From: Daphnia carinata
Lineage: Eukaryota; Arthropoda; Branchiopoda; Diplostraca; Daphniidae
DNA: 64,000 nt
NCBI RefSeq assembly: GCF_022539665.2
Contig: NC_081333.1
Location: 1,488,001 to 1,552,000, forward strand
Direction: 5' to 3'
A program made the position numbers and the translations under genes. The notes beneath the pieces are model-generated. The model saw nothing but the letters and a program-made list of their open reading frames with translations. It was not told the origin of the DNA and ran no database searches. This document shows, one piece after another, positions 38,301 through 49,308 of the stretch (position 1 is the stretch's first letter; each line of letters starts with the position of its first letter).

Positions 38301-39660
38301 CAATTAAAGCAACGCCTTAATGCTTTGCAAGTGCAATATAACGATGCTGTCAATCAGTGTCAAAAATTGGCATCGGTGAGGGATGAAATTTTGGAACATC
38401 AAGAGCGTTCACGAGGGGATATTTTACGCCTTAACTCAAAGTTACAGTTGATTACTGAAGAGAAAGCGGCATTAGAACAAAATAAATTGCTTTCCGAGTC
38501 ACAGAAGAACGCCATCCTTTGCGATTATGAAAATTTGAAGACTACGCTATGTGAAACGGAAAGCCAATTACGTGTGGCCCAGGGTCAGCGTGATGATTTT
38601 AGTCATCAAATAAAAATATTGAACGATCAAATCGGTCAAGTACGAGCCAAACTTACTGCCTTCGAATCGAACTCAAATCAAGTAGCCCAAAGACAGATGG
38701 AAGAAACGATTGATGGTCTTAAAAGAGAAATCGCTGACACCAAATCAAAAAGCGAAGTTCTACGATTGAATTTTGAGACAGAAGAGAATGCTCGCAAGAA
38801 GAAAACTGAGAGGCTGGAAAAAGAACTTGATTCTGTAAAGCAGCAGGTGCAGTACCGCTATGCTTTATGGTATACCAAAAATGCATTTATCTTGTCTTTC
38901 CTTGTAGTACTTAAAATGCAAAGAGCAGCTCCGCCTACTCCGTCATGGGCCAAATGAAGAGGCAACAGTTAGCTTACCCAAGCATCGTGTTTCTATCTCC
39001 GTTGAATCCATATCTATCCAAACTGATCCGATTGCTGATAAAGGATTTGGCGTAAGTTTTCAAAAAATTTTACTTTAACTAGTCAGTTTTCTTGTAAGCA
39101 ATCATGTTTTAACACACAGTTCCGATGGCAAATGGAGCAATACGTTTCAGACAACGAGCGGCTAAGGAAGAAAGTCTCTGATCTTGGCGAAAGAATGGAG
39201 TTTTACAAAGAAAAGCTAATTAAATATCGAACAATGTATTTCCAAATGACTGGCCAAGACCCACAGAGGCCACCAAGCAGTTCGTCGAACAACTCTTCAC
39301 AGCCACTCGAACGTCAATCGTCTATTTCTGCTGGTTCGCGAGAAAATACTGCAGGTATGAACGCCATTTTCGTGCACAAAAAAAGAAGCAAACTGAATTT
39401 CATAACGACTTCTTTCAGATCGCCCACTGGTGGAGGCCGAGCGAAATCTTAGAACAAAAACTTCGGCTCCCATTACAACAGGAAACCCACTACCCGCGTC
39501 ATTAGCTCTTCAAGAGCAACACCAAGAAGAAATGAAAGCTCGAATGCCGAAAGCTGTTGCAGTGGCCCCAACTTCGTCGACTCGATGGGCTACCGGTGCA
39601 AAAAAGGAATCTCTTACTAAAGAGGAGATGGAAAAAATCAACAATTGCAATCCTAGCTAA
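32312..39660 (+). CDS. CENPE: CENP-E-like kinesin-7 with long coiled coil
   Basis: Plus-end-directed mitotic motor that links kinetochores to microtubules in the CENP-E family. The N-terminal motor (about residues 1-330) has the P-loop GQTASGKT at residues 86-93, switch I NERSSRSH at about 195-202, switch II DLAGSEKA and the final NTSLSALSLVIKQLSEG and FRDSKLTHILR segments. The neck and roughly 1,700 residues of heptad-type coiled coil follow. Most of the coil is one exon of about 3.4 kb (about 35528-38848). The C-terminus is Ser/Pro-rich and ends ...KKESLTKEEMEKINNCNPS. The junctions I traced are in frame. The total of roughly 2,100-2,200 residues is close to insect CENP-E proteins. The kinesin-7 motor match is strong; CENP-E orthology rather than another kinesin-7 is inferred from motor similarity and architecture. 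Confidence 0.88.
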
Positions 39661-40274
39661 TAGAAAGTTTCTATTGGTTTCTTCCATGTAACGTACCCTA
39701 AAATTTCGCTGCGTCGGTAATGCTTTTGTAATGTTATTCGTTTTCCTTTTATTCTCAATAAAAAAAAAGATATATTCTATGCAATACTTCTCCACTTTGA
39801 AGTGTGGCTTGAATAATCTAACAATGGTGTGATCATAGCCAGGAAGTTTTGTTTGTTTGGTGGAGATAGAGATAGGCGCGTTTCCAGCCACGCAATCACG
39901 TTAGAAAAAGATTGGCAGCGTTGGGTTGCCAACCGCGTTGTTTACATCAACAAACCCGTATGAATGTAATTGATCACCACTGTATTCGTTACCGTATTAT
40001 GTTTAATCTATATGCACTACGTATTGCACGTACATTTTCTATGTAACTTGCGAGCGAATTCGGAAAACGCTTTCTTGGATCGAAGAATTTCTCATTATGT
40101 CCGAAAGGGTTGGTAAGCAGTTGGATCGTGTGTTTGTTATTACCACTCGATTTTGTAGTACGAACCTGGAAAAACGTTGACTTACTACTTTCTGTGATCC
40201 TTTTTACCACAGGTTTCCACACACTGTTGGAATAAAATTTCAATCCATATAGCCATATAGACAACATTGCGGAA
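39661..40274. other. Intergenic, kinesin to ARL13B
   Basis: About 610 bases. After the kinesin 3' UTR there is presumed promoter and 5' UTR of ARL13B. Nothing else is recognised. Confidence 0.55.
39757..39762 (+). terminator. Poly(A) signal of the kinesin gene
   Basis: AATAAA lies about 100 bases after the stop codon and is followed by an A-run. Position and context fit the transcript end. Confidence 0.6.
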
Positions 40275-41946
40275 ATGGGAAATGGAGGGTCACTGTGCAA
40301 TAATATTGGCCTTAAACGGTATACCTTTTTAAGATATTATTTTATTAATAAGCAACACATTTTTTGTTTTATTTTGATTCAACAGGCAACTTACCATTCT
40401 TGTGGTCGGGCTAGATAACTCTGGCAAAACAAGTATGAGCCGAGCTTTAGTTGGAGGTAAATTTTTTTTATGCTTCTAATAATTATTAAGTTTTTTGTTA
40501 ACTTTTATCTACTCTTGTTTCATTATCATTGATTTTTAGAAACATTAACAGACACTGTTCCCACTATTGGGTTCTCAAAATTTGTAACCAAACAAAAGGG
40601 AATTACTATTAATATTTATGATCTTGGGTATGTATACCAATTATTCAACTTTTTAATATTGTATGTATGGCTATGTATTATACAGGTTACACTTACAGTA
40701 CTTCAATTAAAATTTGTGCATTTAGCGGCAGCTCCAGAATTCGTGATATTTGGCATAACTATTTTGCTGAGGTACATATTGTCTCACATTGCAAAAAGTT
40801 TACAATGTTCGTTTAGGCATTACTCCCCTAATCTTTTCCACACTTTCATGGAATTTAGTGCTACGGAGTCGTCTACGTTGTTGATGCTAGTGATTCTCAG
40901 CGATTGTCCGAAGCTCACGAAAATCTAAGTTCATTAATGAAACACCCAATACTTAAAGGAAAGCCTCTACTTCTGTGAGTAATCAGTGTTCTTTTTTTCT
41001 CGTTACAAAACCATTGCGACCAACGTACATGTTACTACCAGGCTAGCCAATAAACAAGATCACTTCGATGCTCTCGATGAGGTGGACGTTGCCGACAAAC
41101 TTCAGCTCGAACTATTGGCCAACGTGTGCCAAACGCCTACTAGAATTGAAATCTGTTGCGCGACACAGGGTACCGGAAAGAACATTGATCCCATTATACG
41201 AATTGGATTCCAGTAATAACTAAACAAGCCTATTAAAAAATCAAATTAAACTAAATTTGTGTGTGTATAGTTGGTTGGTTGAAACTATTATTAGGAACTT
41301 CGACAAGATTGATCGGCGTGTGACGAATGATATAGCGGCGCAAAAAGCAAAAGAGGACAAAGAAAGGGATTCTAGAAGAGCGAGAATAGAAAGACTCAAG
41401 GCTTTGCAAAACGAAGTGGAAGAAACTGTTACACAGATTTGTGTTGATCCATTAAATGGCATCAAAAACCATTTTCAGCCCCTTGAAGAAATAACAGTAT
41501 TGCGGAGAAACTAGAATAAATAAAAACATGTGTTAAATCTTTTTATTTTTAGGAAGAATGGAATCTTCCTGGATCTATATCGGAGACCGATCGTCCGCAA
41601 AGCAAGGAATCCCCCAGTGGGTTGACCGATTTGATGTCTCAAGCACAAATCGACCAAACTGAAGAGTTAAATAGTCCTGAGATGACTGAATTGGTATGTT
41701 GGGTTTCATGTTCGGTTACTCCTCACGCTTCATGTTTATTTTTCTATTAAGGGACATACCCAGAATGACTTTCGAGGTACTATTTCGGCTCCCAGCGAAA
41801 TGACCGGATCCAATTCTGTAAAAGTTCCTGTGTTAAGCCGAAACGATCAAATTAGCTCTGCATCCCCTACAGCTAAAAAACTTAATCAGCGCAGCAACGG
41901 AAAACCATTGCTGCCGCTTACGAAAAATGGGAAACTTTCCAAATAA
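40275..41946 (+). CDS. ARL13B: ADP-ribosylation factor-like 13B, ciliary GTPase
   Basis: Ciliary-membrane GTPase that acts as exchange factor for ARL3. The ATG at 40275 opens MGNGGSLCNNIGLKRQ, and the next exon encodes ILVVGLDNSGKTSMS (P-loop GLDNSGKT). Switch regions are TVPTIGFSKF and IYDLGGSSRIRDIWHNYFAE, where the usual catalytic Gln after DxGG is replaced, as is typical of ARL13B. Then come YGVVYVVDASDSQRLSEAH, the nucleotide-base motif NKQD and CCATQGTGKNIDPI. After the G domain a helix (HWLVETIIRNFDKIDRRV) leads into a Lys/Glu/Arg-rich coiled coil and a polar tail ending at the TAA 41944-41946. Exons splice in frame. An N-terminal MGxxxS/C could be myristoylated and palmitoylated. I see no clear RVxP ciliary-targeting motif in the tail. 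Confidence 0.9.
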
Positions 41947-42251
41947 TGAAGGCAGTTACTTGAATCTCTAGTCTATTTGATCCAAAATTCTATTTTCTGC
42001 TTATCATTCACGACCTAACGGACTTTTCTACTATCAATGACTGAACTTCTTAAACGAGGTCTACTTTCGCTTGTTTCATGTATTTCGTTCGATATTACAA
42101 ATCTTAAAAGATTACTTCGGTGTAGTTAAGCAAAGGTAGTAACTTCTTGTTACGTGCCCACTGTTAGCTACCTCCAGAAATATCTCAAATTTTCATCACA
42201 TAAATTGGTAGAGATTTTTCTCTGCCTCTACAAAAAGCTACTGGTTGCCCT
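41947..42251. other. Short convergent gap, ARL13B / ISCU
   Basis: About 300 bases of overlapping 3' UTR space between convergent genes. No distinct feature is seen. Confidence 0.6.
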
Positions 42252-42960
42252 CTACTGAGCAACAGCACTCCTTTTTTCTTCTTTTTTCTTCTGTAAAGTT
42301 TGTTTCACTTGGTAATCCTTCAATGCTGCTTTGATTGCATCCTCAGCAAGCATAGAACAATGCAGTTTGACTGGTGGAAGCGATAATTCTTTCGCAATTT
42401 CAGTATTTTTATTTTCAAGGCATCATGAACCTATTATACCAATATAAAATGTTAAAAAAGATTACACTTTCCAAAAAATAATAGTAGCTTACTGATTTTC
42501 CTTTCACCCATTCAGTGGCTAATGAGCTTGATGCAATCGCTGAACCACAACCAAAAGTTTTGAACTTTGCATCAATAATTTTCCCGTTTTCATCAACTTT
42601 AATTTGAAGTTTCATCACATCACCACAGGCTGGAGCTCCAACAAGACCTGTGCCTACATTGACATCCTTCTTGTCCATAGAACCAACATTCCTTGGCTTT
42701 TCATAATGATCTATTACCTGAAGAAAGCGATCAAATATAAAAATAAGACAAATTTTTTTTAGTGGTTGCAGGCCTGCGGACGACACATATACGTATGCAA
42801 GTTATAAATTGCGTCAAGTGATTCATTTGACGAAAAACTCAACAAATATCCATCTTTGCAGTTTGCTTACTTTCTGATGATACGAAGCACACAATACCGA
42901 CGGCTGATTCGCTGAACGAGACCGGATAACCGCACGAGAAATGTTTTGATACATCGCCAT
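42252..42960 (-). CDS. ISCU: Iron-sulfur cluster assembly scaffold ISCU, with one apparent 1-bp frameshift
   Basis: Mitochondrial scaffold on which Fe-S clusters are built with NFS1, frataxin and HSPA9. The ATG at 42958-42960 begins a basic mitochondrial presequence (MAMYQNISRAVIRSRSANQ). Exons are 42871-42960, 42493-42717 and 42252-42430. The core has VIDHYEKPRNVGSMD, VGAPACGDVMKLQI with the first ligand Cys, FKTFGCGSAIASSS with the second, the HSCB/HSPA9-binding LPPV motif, and VKLHCSMLAEDAIKAAL with the third Cys. In exon 3 the frame breaks once: the run AAATAAAAATACT should have one more A to read IKNTEIAKEL. As written (T5 at 42406-42410 on the + strand) the frame runs into a stop. I interpret a homopolymer error or recent lesion. 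The rest is intact. Confidence 0.92.
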
Positions 42961-43477
42961 TTTTGCCTGATCTTTTATTTTTCGACTATGAGGTGCTAAA
43001 TTACATCACATGTTGGAAATAACAAAAAAGGAAAACAGCGTTGCCGCTATAATCTAAAACAAATAAATGAACGGCGGTAAAATTGACACGGAAAATGTGA
43101 AACAAGGTGAAATGAGAATATTATGTAACAATTTGTTAAATTATCATCTCGAGCAAATCTTAATAAAAAATTTATGATACGGTAAGAAAAAGCGAGGGGG
43201 AAGGGATCACCCCCCCCCTATCTTTAAGACTGCATAATTGCAAGGTTGCCTAAAAAACTAGATGAGAGGTAACGTTTTTCGAATTATTGCAAGGTCAAGT
43301 GATCGATTTAGTGGAGGAAAGGAAACCATGGGTAGGGTAAGAATATTGGTCAGTTGAACTACTGCTTCAACGTGTGTTAGTCGTTTTCCTTCACAATCCC
43401 TCTGTTTTATGATATTTTCCAACGTTAAAGGGAAGGAATCAAGTAATTTTTTGTGCGTGATTAGAAATCCTGGACAC
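42961..43477. other. Divergent promoter region, ISCU / H2B variant
   Basis: About 520 bases between head-to-head starts, with a C9 run near 43211-43219. The in-frame ATG at 43409 would add 23 residues to the H2B variant, but these are hydrophobic and unlike histone tails, so I do not use it. Confidence 0.55.
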
Positions 43478-45544
43478 ATGGCTCGTAGGAAGAGAAGTAT
43501 AGGTTCCGTGGAAAAAGAGCTTGTGCAACCAGCTCTGAATCATAGGCAAACCAGGGAATCGACACGACGTAAAAAATCTTTCCAGACGGCTCGTTTCTCT
43601 AACTATGTGTTCAAAGTACTGAAGCAAGTGCATCCACAGGCAAGTTTTTAGTTATCGCTGATATATTTAGTTCAATGATTCGCTTTCTTTCTATCCGTTC
43701 TATTAAAGAAAAAAAATTCGTACAGTGTTTTGATATTAAAATCATATTTTTTTTTGTTCATGTAGTTGTCGATGACGAATAAAGCAATGAAAGTAATGGT
43801 AAGTTCTGTAAACGTTTATGTTATTTTCAGTCCCTAAAAAAGAATAACCGTTTTTATTTTCGAGGATGATTTCATGCACGACATATACTCGCGACTGGTG
43901 GCTGAAGCGGCAGGATTGGTGAAATTAACAAGAAGATCAACCCTTTCGGCGTCCGAATTTCAAACAGCCACAAGGCTAATTCTGCGTGAGTGCATTTAAA
44001 TATAAATATCTTGGAATACAGCAGAATGTGCCGGTATTGTGCTGTGCGTACGATGCCTTTTCCGTGTCGCTTTTCCGTAACATGTAAATTGAATTTTTTA
44101 ATGATAATTACGGGTATCATTGATGTCGTGATATTGGTATGAAAAGCCAGGGCGAAACATATTTGTTCTAACGAAGTGGCGTGATCAATAATTTTGTTTT
44201 CCATTCACTTTTTCATTAATTTAATTAATTATTTTTTTCTTTTCGTCTTTCTTACGTTAGCTGGGGAATTAGCTAAACACGCCATCAGCGAAGCGTCAAA
44301 AGCTGTAGCCAATTTTCTAACGTCGAGGTAAGCTTGCAAACTTATGAATTTCTAAAAATTAGCTTTCTATTTTTGATTGTACAGGGATGACGATGCCAAG
44401 AGATCCCACGCTCGCCGAGTCATTAATAATCCACCGTCCACCACTTCAGCCGGTGCGAGCAATCAAGAGCCTGTAGAAATTGAAATTTTTGGGACCGGGC
44501 GGCGCCCACCTGTGAGTGTCGATACCGAATCGATTGAAGAAGATGAGTTTGTGAAGCAAATTAACCCCACCCGAAAATTTTACCCAGTGTATCCATCAAA
44601 GGATAATCAGATAGAGCAGATGAAAATAATTCAAAATGCAAGCAAGAACATTCCAGATAGCTCAACCGCTTTACATCCCATCGACGAGGAACGTGAAATG
44701 TCTGAAGAAAACATAACAGATGAAGAAAATGGCTCGACAGTGCTAGGTGAACCAGGTCCTCCGACACCTCCCACAGAAGTCGAATCGGACACATCAATTA
44801 CTACCACCGAGACACCTCCAGTGGATGTCGAGTCGGACGCATCGACCACCACATCCAAAACACCTCCCATCGCGTTAGAATCAGACGCGTCGACGACCAA
44901 ACCAGATATATTTGACAAAAGTGAGATCGGTGATGCTAATGAGCCGAAACACCCTGACGATGAGGCGAATAAGAAACGGGACAAAGAAGCGGATACCTTA
45001 GAAATGGACGCTCAGTCTGTCGATAGTGAAGAAGCCGAATTGTTGGTAGTTGTAAATGTCAAAGGAAAGGTTTGTCGAAATCCCACCCATGTATTACCTG
45101 GTAAGCTTAAACAGGCTGTTATCCCTCAGATATGAATAACCTTATTAATTGCATCTTGTCTTTAGGTTCGACTATCACAGCGCAAATGACATCCAGCTCG
45201 GACACCATGCATTCAATCGGTACTCATGTCACGTATAAATTTATATTGCCATTTTCAAACTAACAATACAGTAGATACAGAGAGTCAGCGTGTTTCGGTA
45301 TCCGTAGATACCGGGCGACCACCCCATGTGGAAAATGAGGCTGTGGTGTCTGGTACTAGTAGTTCTACAAATTCAGACGCAGCTGAAGCACAACCTCAAC
45401 TTACTGTTCGATGTTCTACGGTATGCAATTAATTGCCCTGTTTAGTAAAATTATTATAATATAGCTCTTCGGTAGGTTACTAGCACAAAAACTACGTTAA
45501 TTCACGAACGTAAAGAAAAAGTCAGTGAATGGTTTACTGGATAG
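43478..45544 (+). CDS. Histone H2B variant with a very long acidic C-terminal extension
   Basis: Predicted nuclear core histone of the H2B family. Eight exons join in frame to 456 residues: 43478-43639, 43766-43798, 43865-43985, 44261-44327, 44385-45100, 45166-45219, 45272-45420 and 45476-45544. Residues 1-37 form a basic tail (MARRKRSIGSVEKELVQ, RRKKS). Residues about 38-128 align without gaps to the H2B fold: YVFKVLKQVHPQ, NKAMKVMDDFMHDIYSRL, AEAAGLV, RRSTLSASEFQTATRLIL, PGELAKHAISEASKAVANF. The lysine that Bre1/RNF20 ubiquitinates (vertebrate K120, in VTKYTS) is Asn here (VANFLTS). Residues 129-456 are an acidic, Ser/Thr/Pro-rich extension with three imperfect repeats around VESDxS-TTT-PP (bases about 44764-44910). 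Ordinary replication-dependent H2B genes are intronless, about 125 residues and lack this tail. Intron 1 uses a GC donor. The tail's function is unknown. The histone call is certain from the fold alone. Confidence 0.9.
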
Positions 45545-48440
45545 AAGAATAAATGAAGACCCAGCCTACTAAGTTCTTTACATAATTTTGTTCATAATAG
45601 GGTAATGTAGACCCAAGTAACTGTTATGCTTTTTTTCCCCTCTCCAAACTGTTTTACAAATTTTTAAAATTATCTTCAAAAGTGTTGCAATCAGAAATCT
45701 TGAGATTTGGTAGAAAAAGTCACGAACGTTTTTCGTTTGTTTGATGGGCAAATATCTGATAATTGTGCAGAATTGACGGATTGAAGTTATTTTGTCCTAA
45801 TAGTTCGTCATAGGACTGTTGAATAGAAGGAATAAGTCACCTATCAATTTGAGCTCTATCGGAATGTTGTTCCAGTTTCCCAATAGGGATTATGTGTAAT
45901 GTAGACGATTAATAAGTACACTCGTCCGTGTTTGACAATGTTTTGGTCAATGCCGACGTTAGCGTTTCGGAGAAATTCGGGAAGTTCATGCGTTCATTCT
46001 TACATCTCAACGGTTAGTACGACGCGCTGTTTGACCCACTTTTTGACAGACAACTATAGTTCGGTAGTTCACTATTTTACAAACGCCAGCTAGCGGTCAA
46101 GAGTGTCAAAGCACAATCTAGCAGTCAACATCGATGGCGGATATGAATAGATCTCTCCCCAAAAGAAGCAGGAGTATTCTAAATACTGTATTTGTCAATC
46201 GATTGTTAGGCCAGTTTCGTTTGCCAGTCAATTGTCTATGGAGACGGTTATGGAAAGGAGATTAACGTGTTAATATCGTTAAGCTTTGAAGGCAGTGCTT
46301 GGATTGGATGGAGTGTTTGGTAAGCCAACAGAGATTCTAGATTACAGGTATGATAGTGTTTGATGTTTAAAAACCCTTCTATGCTCTACAGAAGGCATGA
46401 TCAAAGTGATTACTGACCATGTTTTTTGCCCTGAACATTACAACCATGCTTGGTATCAAGTTTGGATATCAGTTTTCTTACATCCATCATTGCATCCAGT
46501 TTAGGTATGTTGACCTTAGGACTATTATAAAAGTAGTCCAACTATAAAACTCAAGCGTAATCACATGGCAATCATGCAAGTTAAGCAAAACATTTTCTTG
46601 AAAATTTTATTTTGTTTAACAATGTACATATTGAGCAAACCAATCAAGTGAAAACCCATTCTATATTTACAAGTGAAGAGTTCGAAGGTATGAGCAAGTT
46701 CTTTATTTACAAGTACATAATCTAAAATGAGTCCATAGGTACGCAGCATCGATTTCCAGGGAAAATTGATGACTGTAAGATGCAGCGATCGTTATTATCT
46801 AAAATACCGCGGCTGCCACCTCTGGTTCTTGTTTTTCCTTTCTTCGCATGAAAACTAGAGTGATGCAAGTCGGTATCCGCGCGAAAACCAAGATGCAAGA
46901 CGCCAAAGATCGTAAACAAATAACCACGTACAATTGCCGCTCGCAATGAAATGACAACATTCGTACCCTGCATTGGTAATGGTAGCTGCACCTTGAAGAA
47001 AACGTGTGGAGCATGGCTAATACAAAATTTAAAAAAAAAATAAACTGTAATGAAACTTCATGTCGGCGACTTTGATCACTTTTTCCTCTCTTGTTTACAA
47101 TGTAATGTCACATTGTAGTAGCATTGCACCACAGTTATGGCCAACAGTTAAAGCCGACTAATTGGACAAAGTCCTCATTTAATCCATATTAAACCCAAGG
47201 AGACAGACGAAACAGTCTATGTAAAAAAAATAATCACTTTTTCGGGATCCTCCCACATCTTGCTGAGGTGAAGTTTGCGGGTCGATAGATTTAGCTGATT
47301 CTGGCATTATTTGATTAACAAAATGCGTGCCAGCCTTAAACTTTGCAGGAATAACGAACGTCTGGTTCGTTATGTTGGGTACCTTGTAATTTGTATTAGT
47401 TTTTCAGTATTTTCGGAGCATTTTTGGAAATTTGCATATTAAAAGACTGCATAAAACACCCGAACTTAGTAGTATAGTAAACTATTCACCGCGAGTATGT
47501 AAATATCCTGGAATGCTTATAGTTCGTTATAGTATAACGTTTTAACAATCCTGTGTCGTGACGGATCGAAACTCACAGGATTGAACGCTGACGTCGTCTG
47601 TCATGTCCGCCATTTTAGCTGTGTCTACATGAGAACATTTCTACTCTGTTATCGTCAAAGTTTTCCCATTTTTTTGTGCATTTACATTAGCAAGTAAGTA
47701 ACACGACACAATTATTATTCTTCAGGCATTATTTTTTTGCTTCATTATTAGACCTAGGACAATGGAAGCCTGTTATGTTAACAAGTAATGATAAGTAGAA
47801 CTCAGGTAGTGAACAATCAATGCTGAAATTGTACCTAAGTAAATGCAATCTTGGGTTTTTCAGGAGTTAACTATCTCTCAGTTCTTCATCAGAGCATAGT
47901 AAAAGCATTATTTTTAATTTAATGCTTGAATATTATTTTGCAAAGAATCTCTCACAAAGAATCGTGAGTTGACCTAAAAGGATTGACTGTATTGTTTCAA
48001 GCTTAGGCACACATGTTGAACCATTACTGCTTAAGTCACCTGTCATTATTCATCTATAACTAGAGAACCAAGTGATTTATTTGTCCTTTTCACTTGGTAC
48101 TTCACGTTGTGACTTTTGTGTGCACTAGATATTCCCTTAATTTGATTCCGTTGAATCTTCATTCAAGGGGTTCAGGTTTATGCAGAGCTTTTATTGAAAG
48201 AAAATTGAAGATGCTAGCTGTCTGCATAAAATTTTTTTAGAATGAAAATCTATTTTAACAAAAGTAGCATCACCTGTCTTCACACAGTTCAAACATTATG
48301 TCCCAGTAATCAAAGGAAATCACCTGAGCTAGTTTTCAAACATGTATCTTTGTTTGAATCATAATCGGTACTTTAGTCTCTTATCTGCCAATGTTGTGTT
48401 GCTTTTTTCTTGTCTGATTTTCTTATATCTGTTGCACAGG
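45545..48440. other. Gene-poor stretch, possible non-coding first exon near 47.6 kb
   Basis: About 2.9 kb of AT-rich DNA. Short ORFs around 46.56-47.01 kb have no family resemblance. A clean donor AA|GTAAGT at 47694, and an acceptor CACAG just before 48441 leading into the satellite, could define a spliced transcript ending at the AATAAA near 49747, but there is no coding support. Otherwise nothing is recognised. Confidence 0.45.
45548..45553 (+). terminator. Poly(A) signal immediately after the H2B-variant stop
   Basis: AATAAA begins only three bases after the TAG, which implies a very short 3' UTR, a polyadenylated mRNA and no histone stem-loop. I see no histone 3' stem-loop downstream. 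Confidence 0.55.
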
Positions 48441-48489
48441 TTCGTTTTCGTATAGTCGCTACCTTTTGCTGTGGTTTCATCGCCGTCTT

Positions 48490-49180
48490 CGCCTTCGCCT
48501 TAGTCTCATCGCTGTTCTCGCCTTCACCCTGGTCTCTTCGCCTTCGCTGTGGTCTCTTCGCCGTCTTCGCCCACGCCGTCTTCGCCTTCGCCGTGGTCTC
48601 TTCGCCGTCTTCGCCCTCGCCGTGGTCTCTTCGCCGTCTTCGCCCTCGCCGTGGTCTCATCGCCTTCGCCCTCGCAAGTCTTCGCCTTCGCCCTCGCAAT
48701 TCTTCGCCTTCGCCCTCGCAATTCTTCGCCTTCGCCTTCGCCCTCGCAATTCTTCGCCTTCGCCGTGGGCTCATCGCCTTCGTCGTGGTATCGTCGCCGT
48801 CTTTCCCTTCATCGTGGTATCGTCGCCGTCTTTACCTTCATCGTGGTATCTTCGCCTTCGTCTCGGGTCTCATCGTCGTCTTCGCCTTCGTCTCGGGTCT
48901 CATCGTCGTCTTCGCCTTCGTCTCGGGTCTCATCGTCGTCTTCGCCTTCGTCTCGGGTCTCATCGTCGTCTTCGCCTTCGTCTCGGGTCTCATCGTCGTC
49001 TTCGCCTTCGTCTCGGGTCTCATCGTCGTCTTCGCCTTCGTCTCGGGTCTCATCGCCGTCTTCGCCTTTGTCTCGGGCCTCATCGCCGTCTTCGCCTTCG
49101 TCTCGGGTCTCATCACCGTCTTCGCCTTCGTCTCGGGTCCCATCGCCGTTTTCGCTTTCATCTCATCGCCATCGTTCGCG
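48490..49180. repeat. CTTCGCC-rich minisatellite with a 30-bp tandem core
   Basis: From 48851 to 49150 ten 30-bp units run head to tail, starting TTCGCCTTCGTCTCGGGTCT. The first six (48851-49030) are identical and the last four differ by one or a few bases. From about 48490 to 48850 shorter, degenerate related units (TTCGCCGTCTTCGCC...CGTGGTCTC) precede it. Because the unit is a multiple of three and lacks stop triplets in several frames, three + strand frames stay open for 250-317 codons and also a minus frame; their translations are simple Arg/Ser/Val/Leu or Lys/Thr/Glu repeats. I regard these as a by-product of the repeat. Confidence 0.9.
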
Positions 49181-49308
49181 TGCGACCCACAAAGATGGAA
49201 CAATCGGATCCAGGAAAAAAATTGCGGCGATCGACCGAGACTGCGCCGCGGGACTTTTCGGGTATCATATTGTTTTGTATTGTTCTGTGTTATGTGTTGT
49301 ATTGTATA

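Noticed and set aside
43409-43477. Upstream in-frame ATG of the H2B variant
   Set aside because: It adds a hydrophobic, Cys-containing segment unlike any histone tail; the ATG at 43478 begins a basic MARRKRS tail.
46561-47014. Minus-strand ORFs in the gene-poor region
   Set aside because: Overlapping frames with Cys/Leu-rich chance translations and no family resemblance.
48851-49150. CRISPR-like array
   Set aside because: The 30-bp units abut with no spacers, and this is a eukaryotic sequence.
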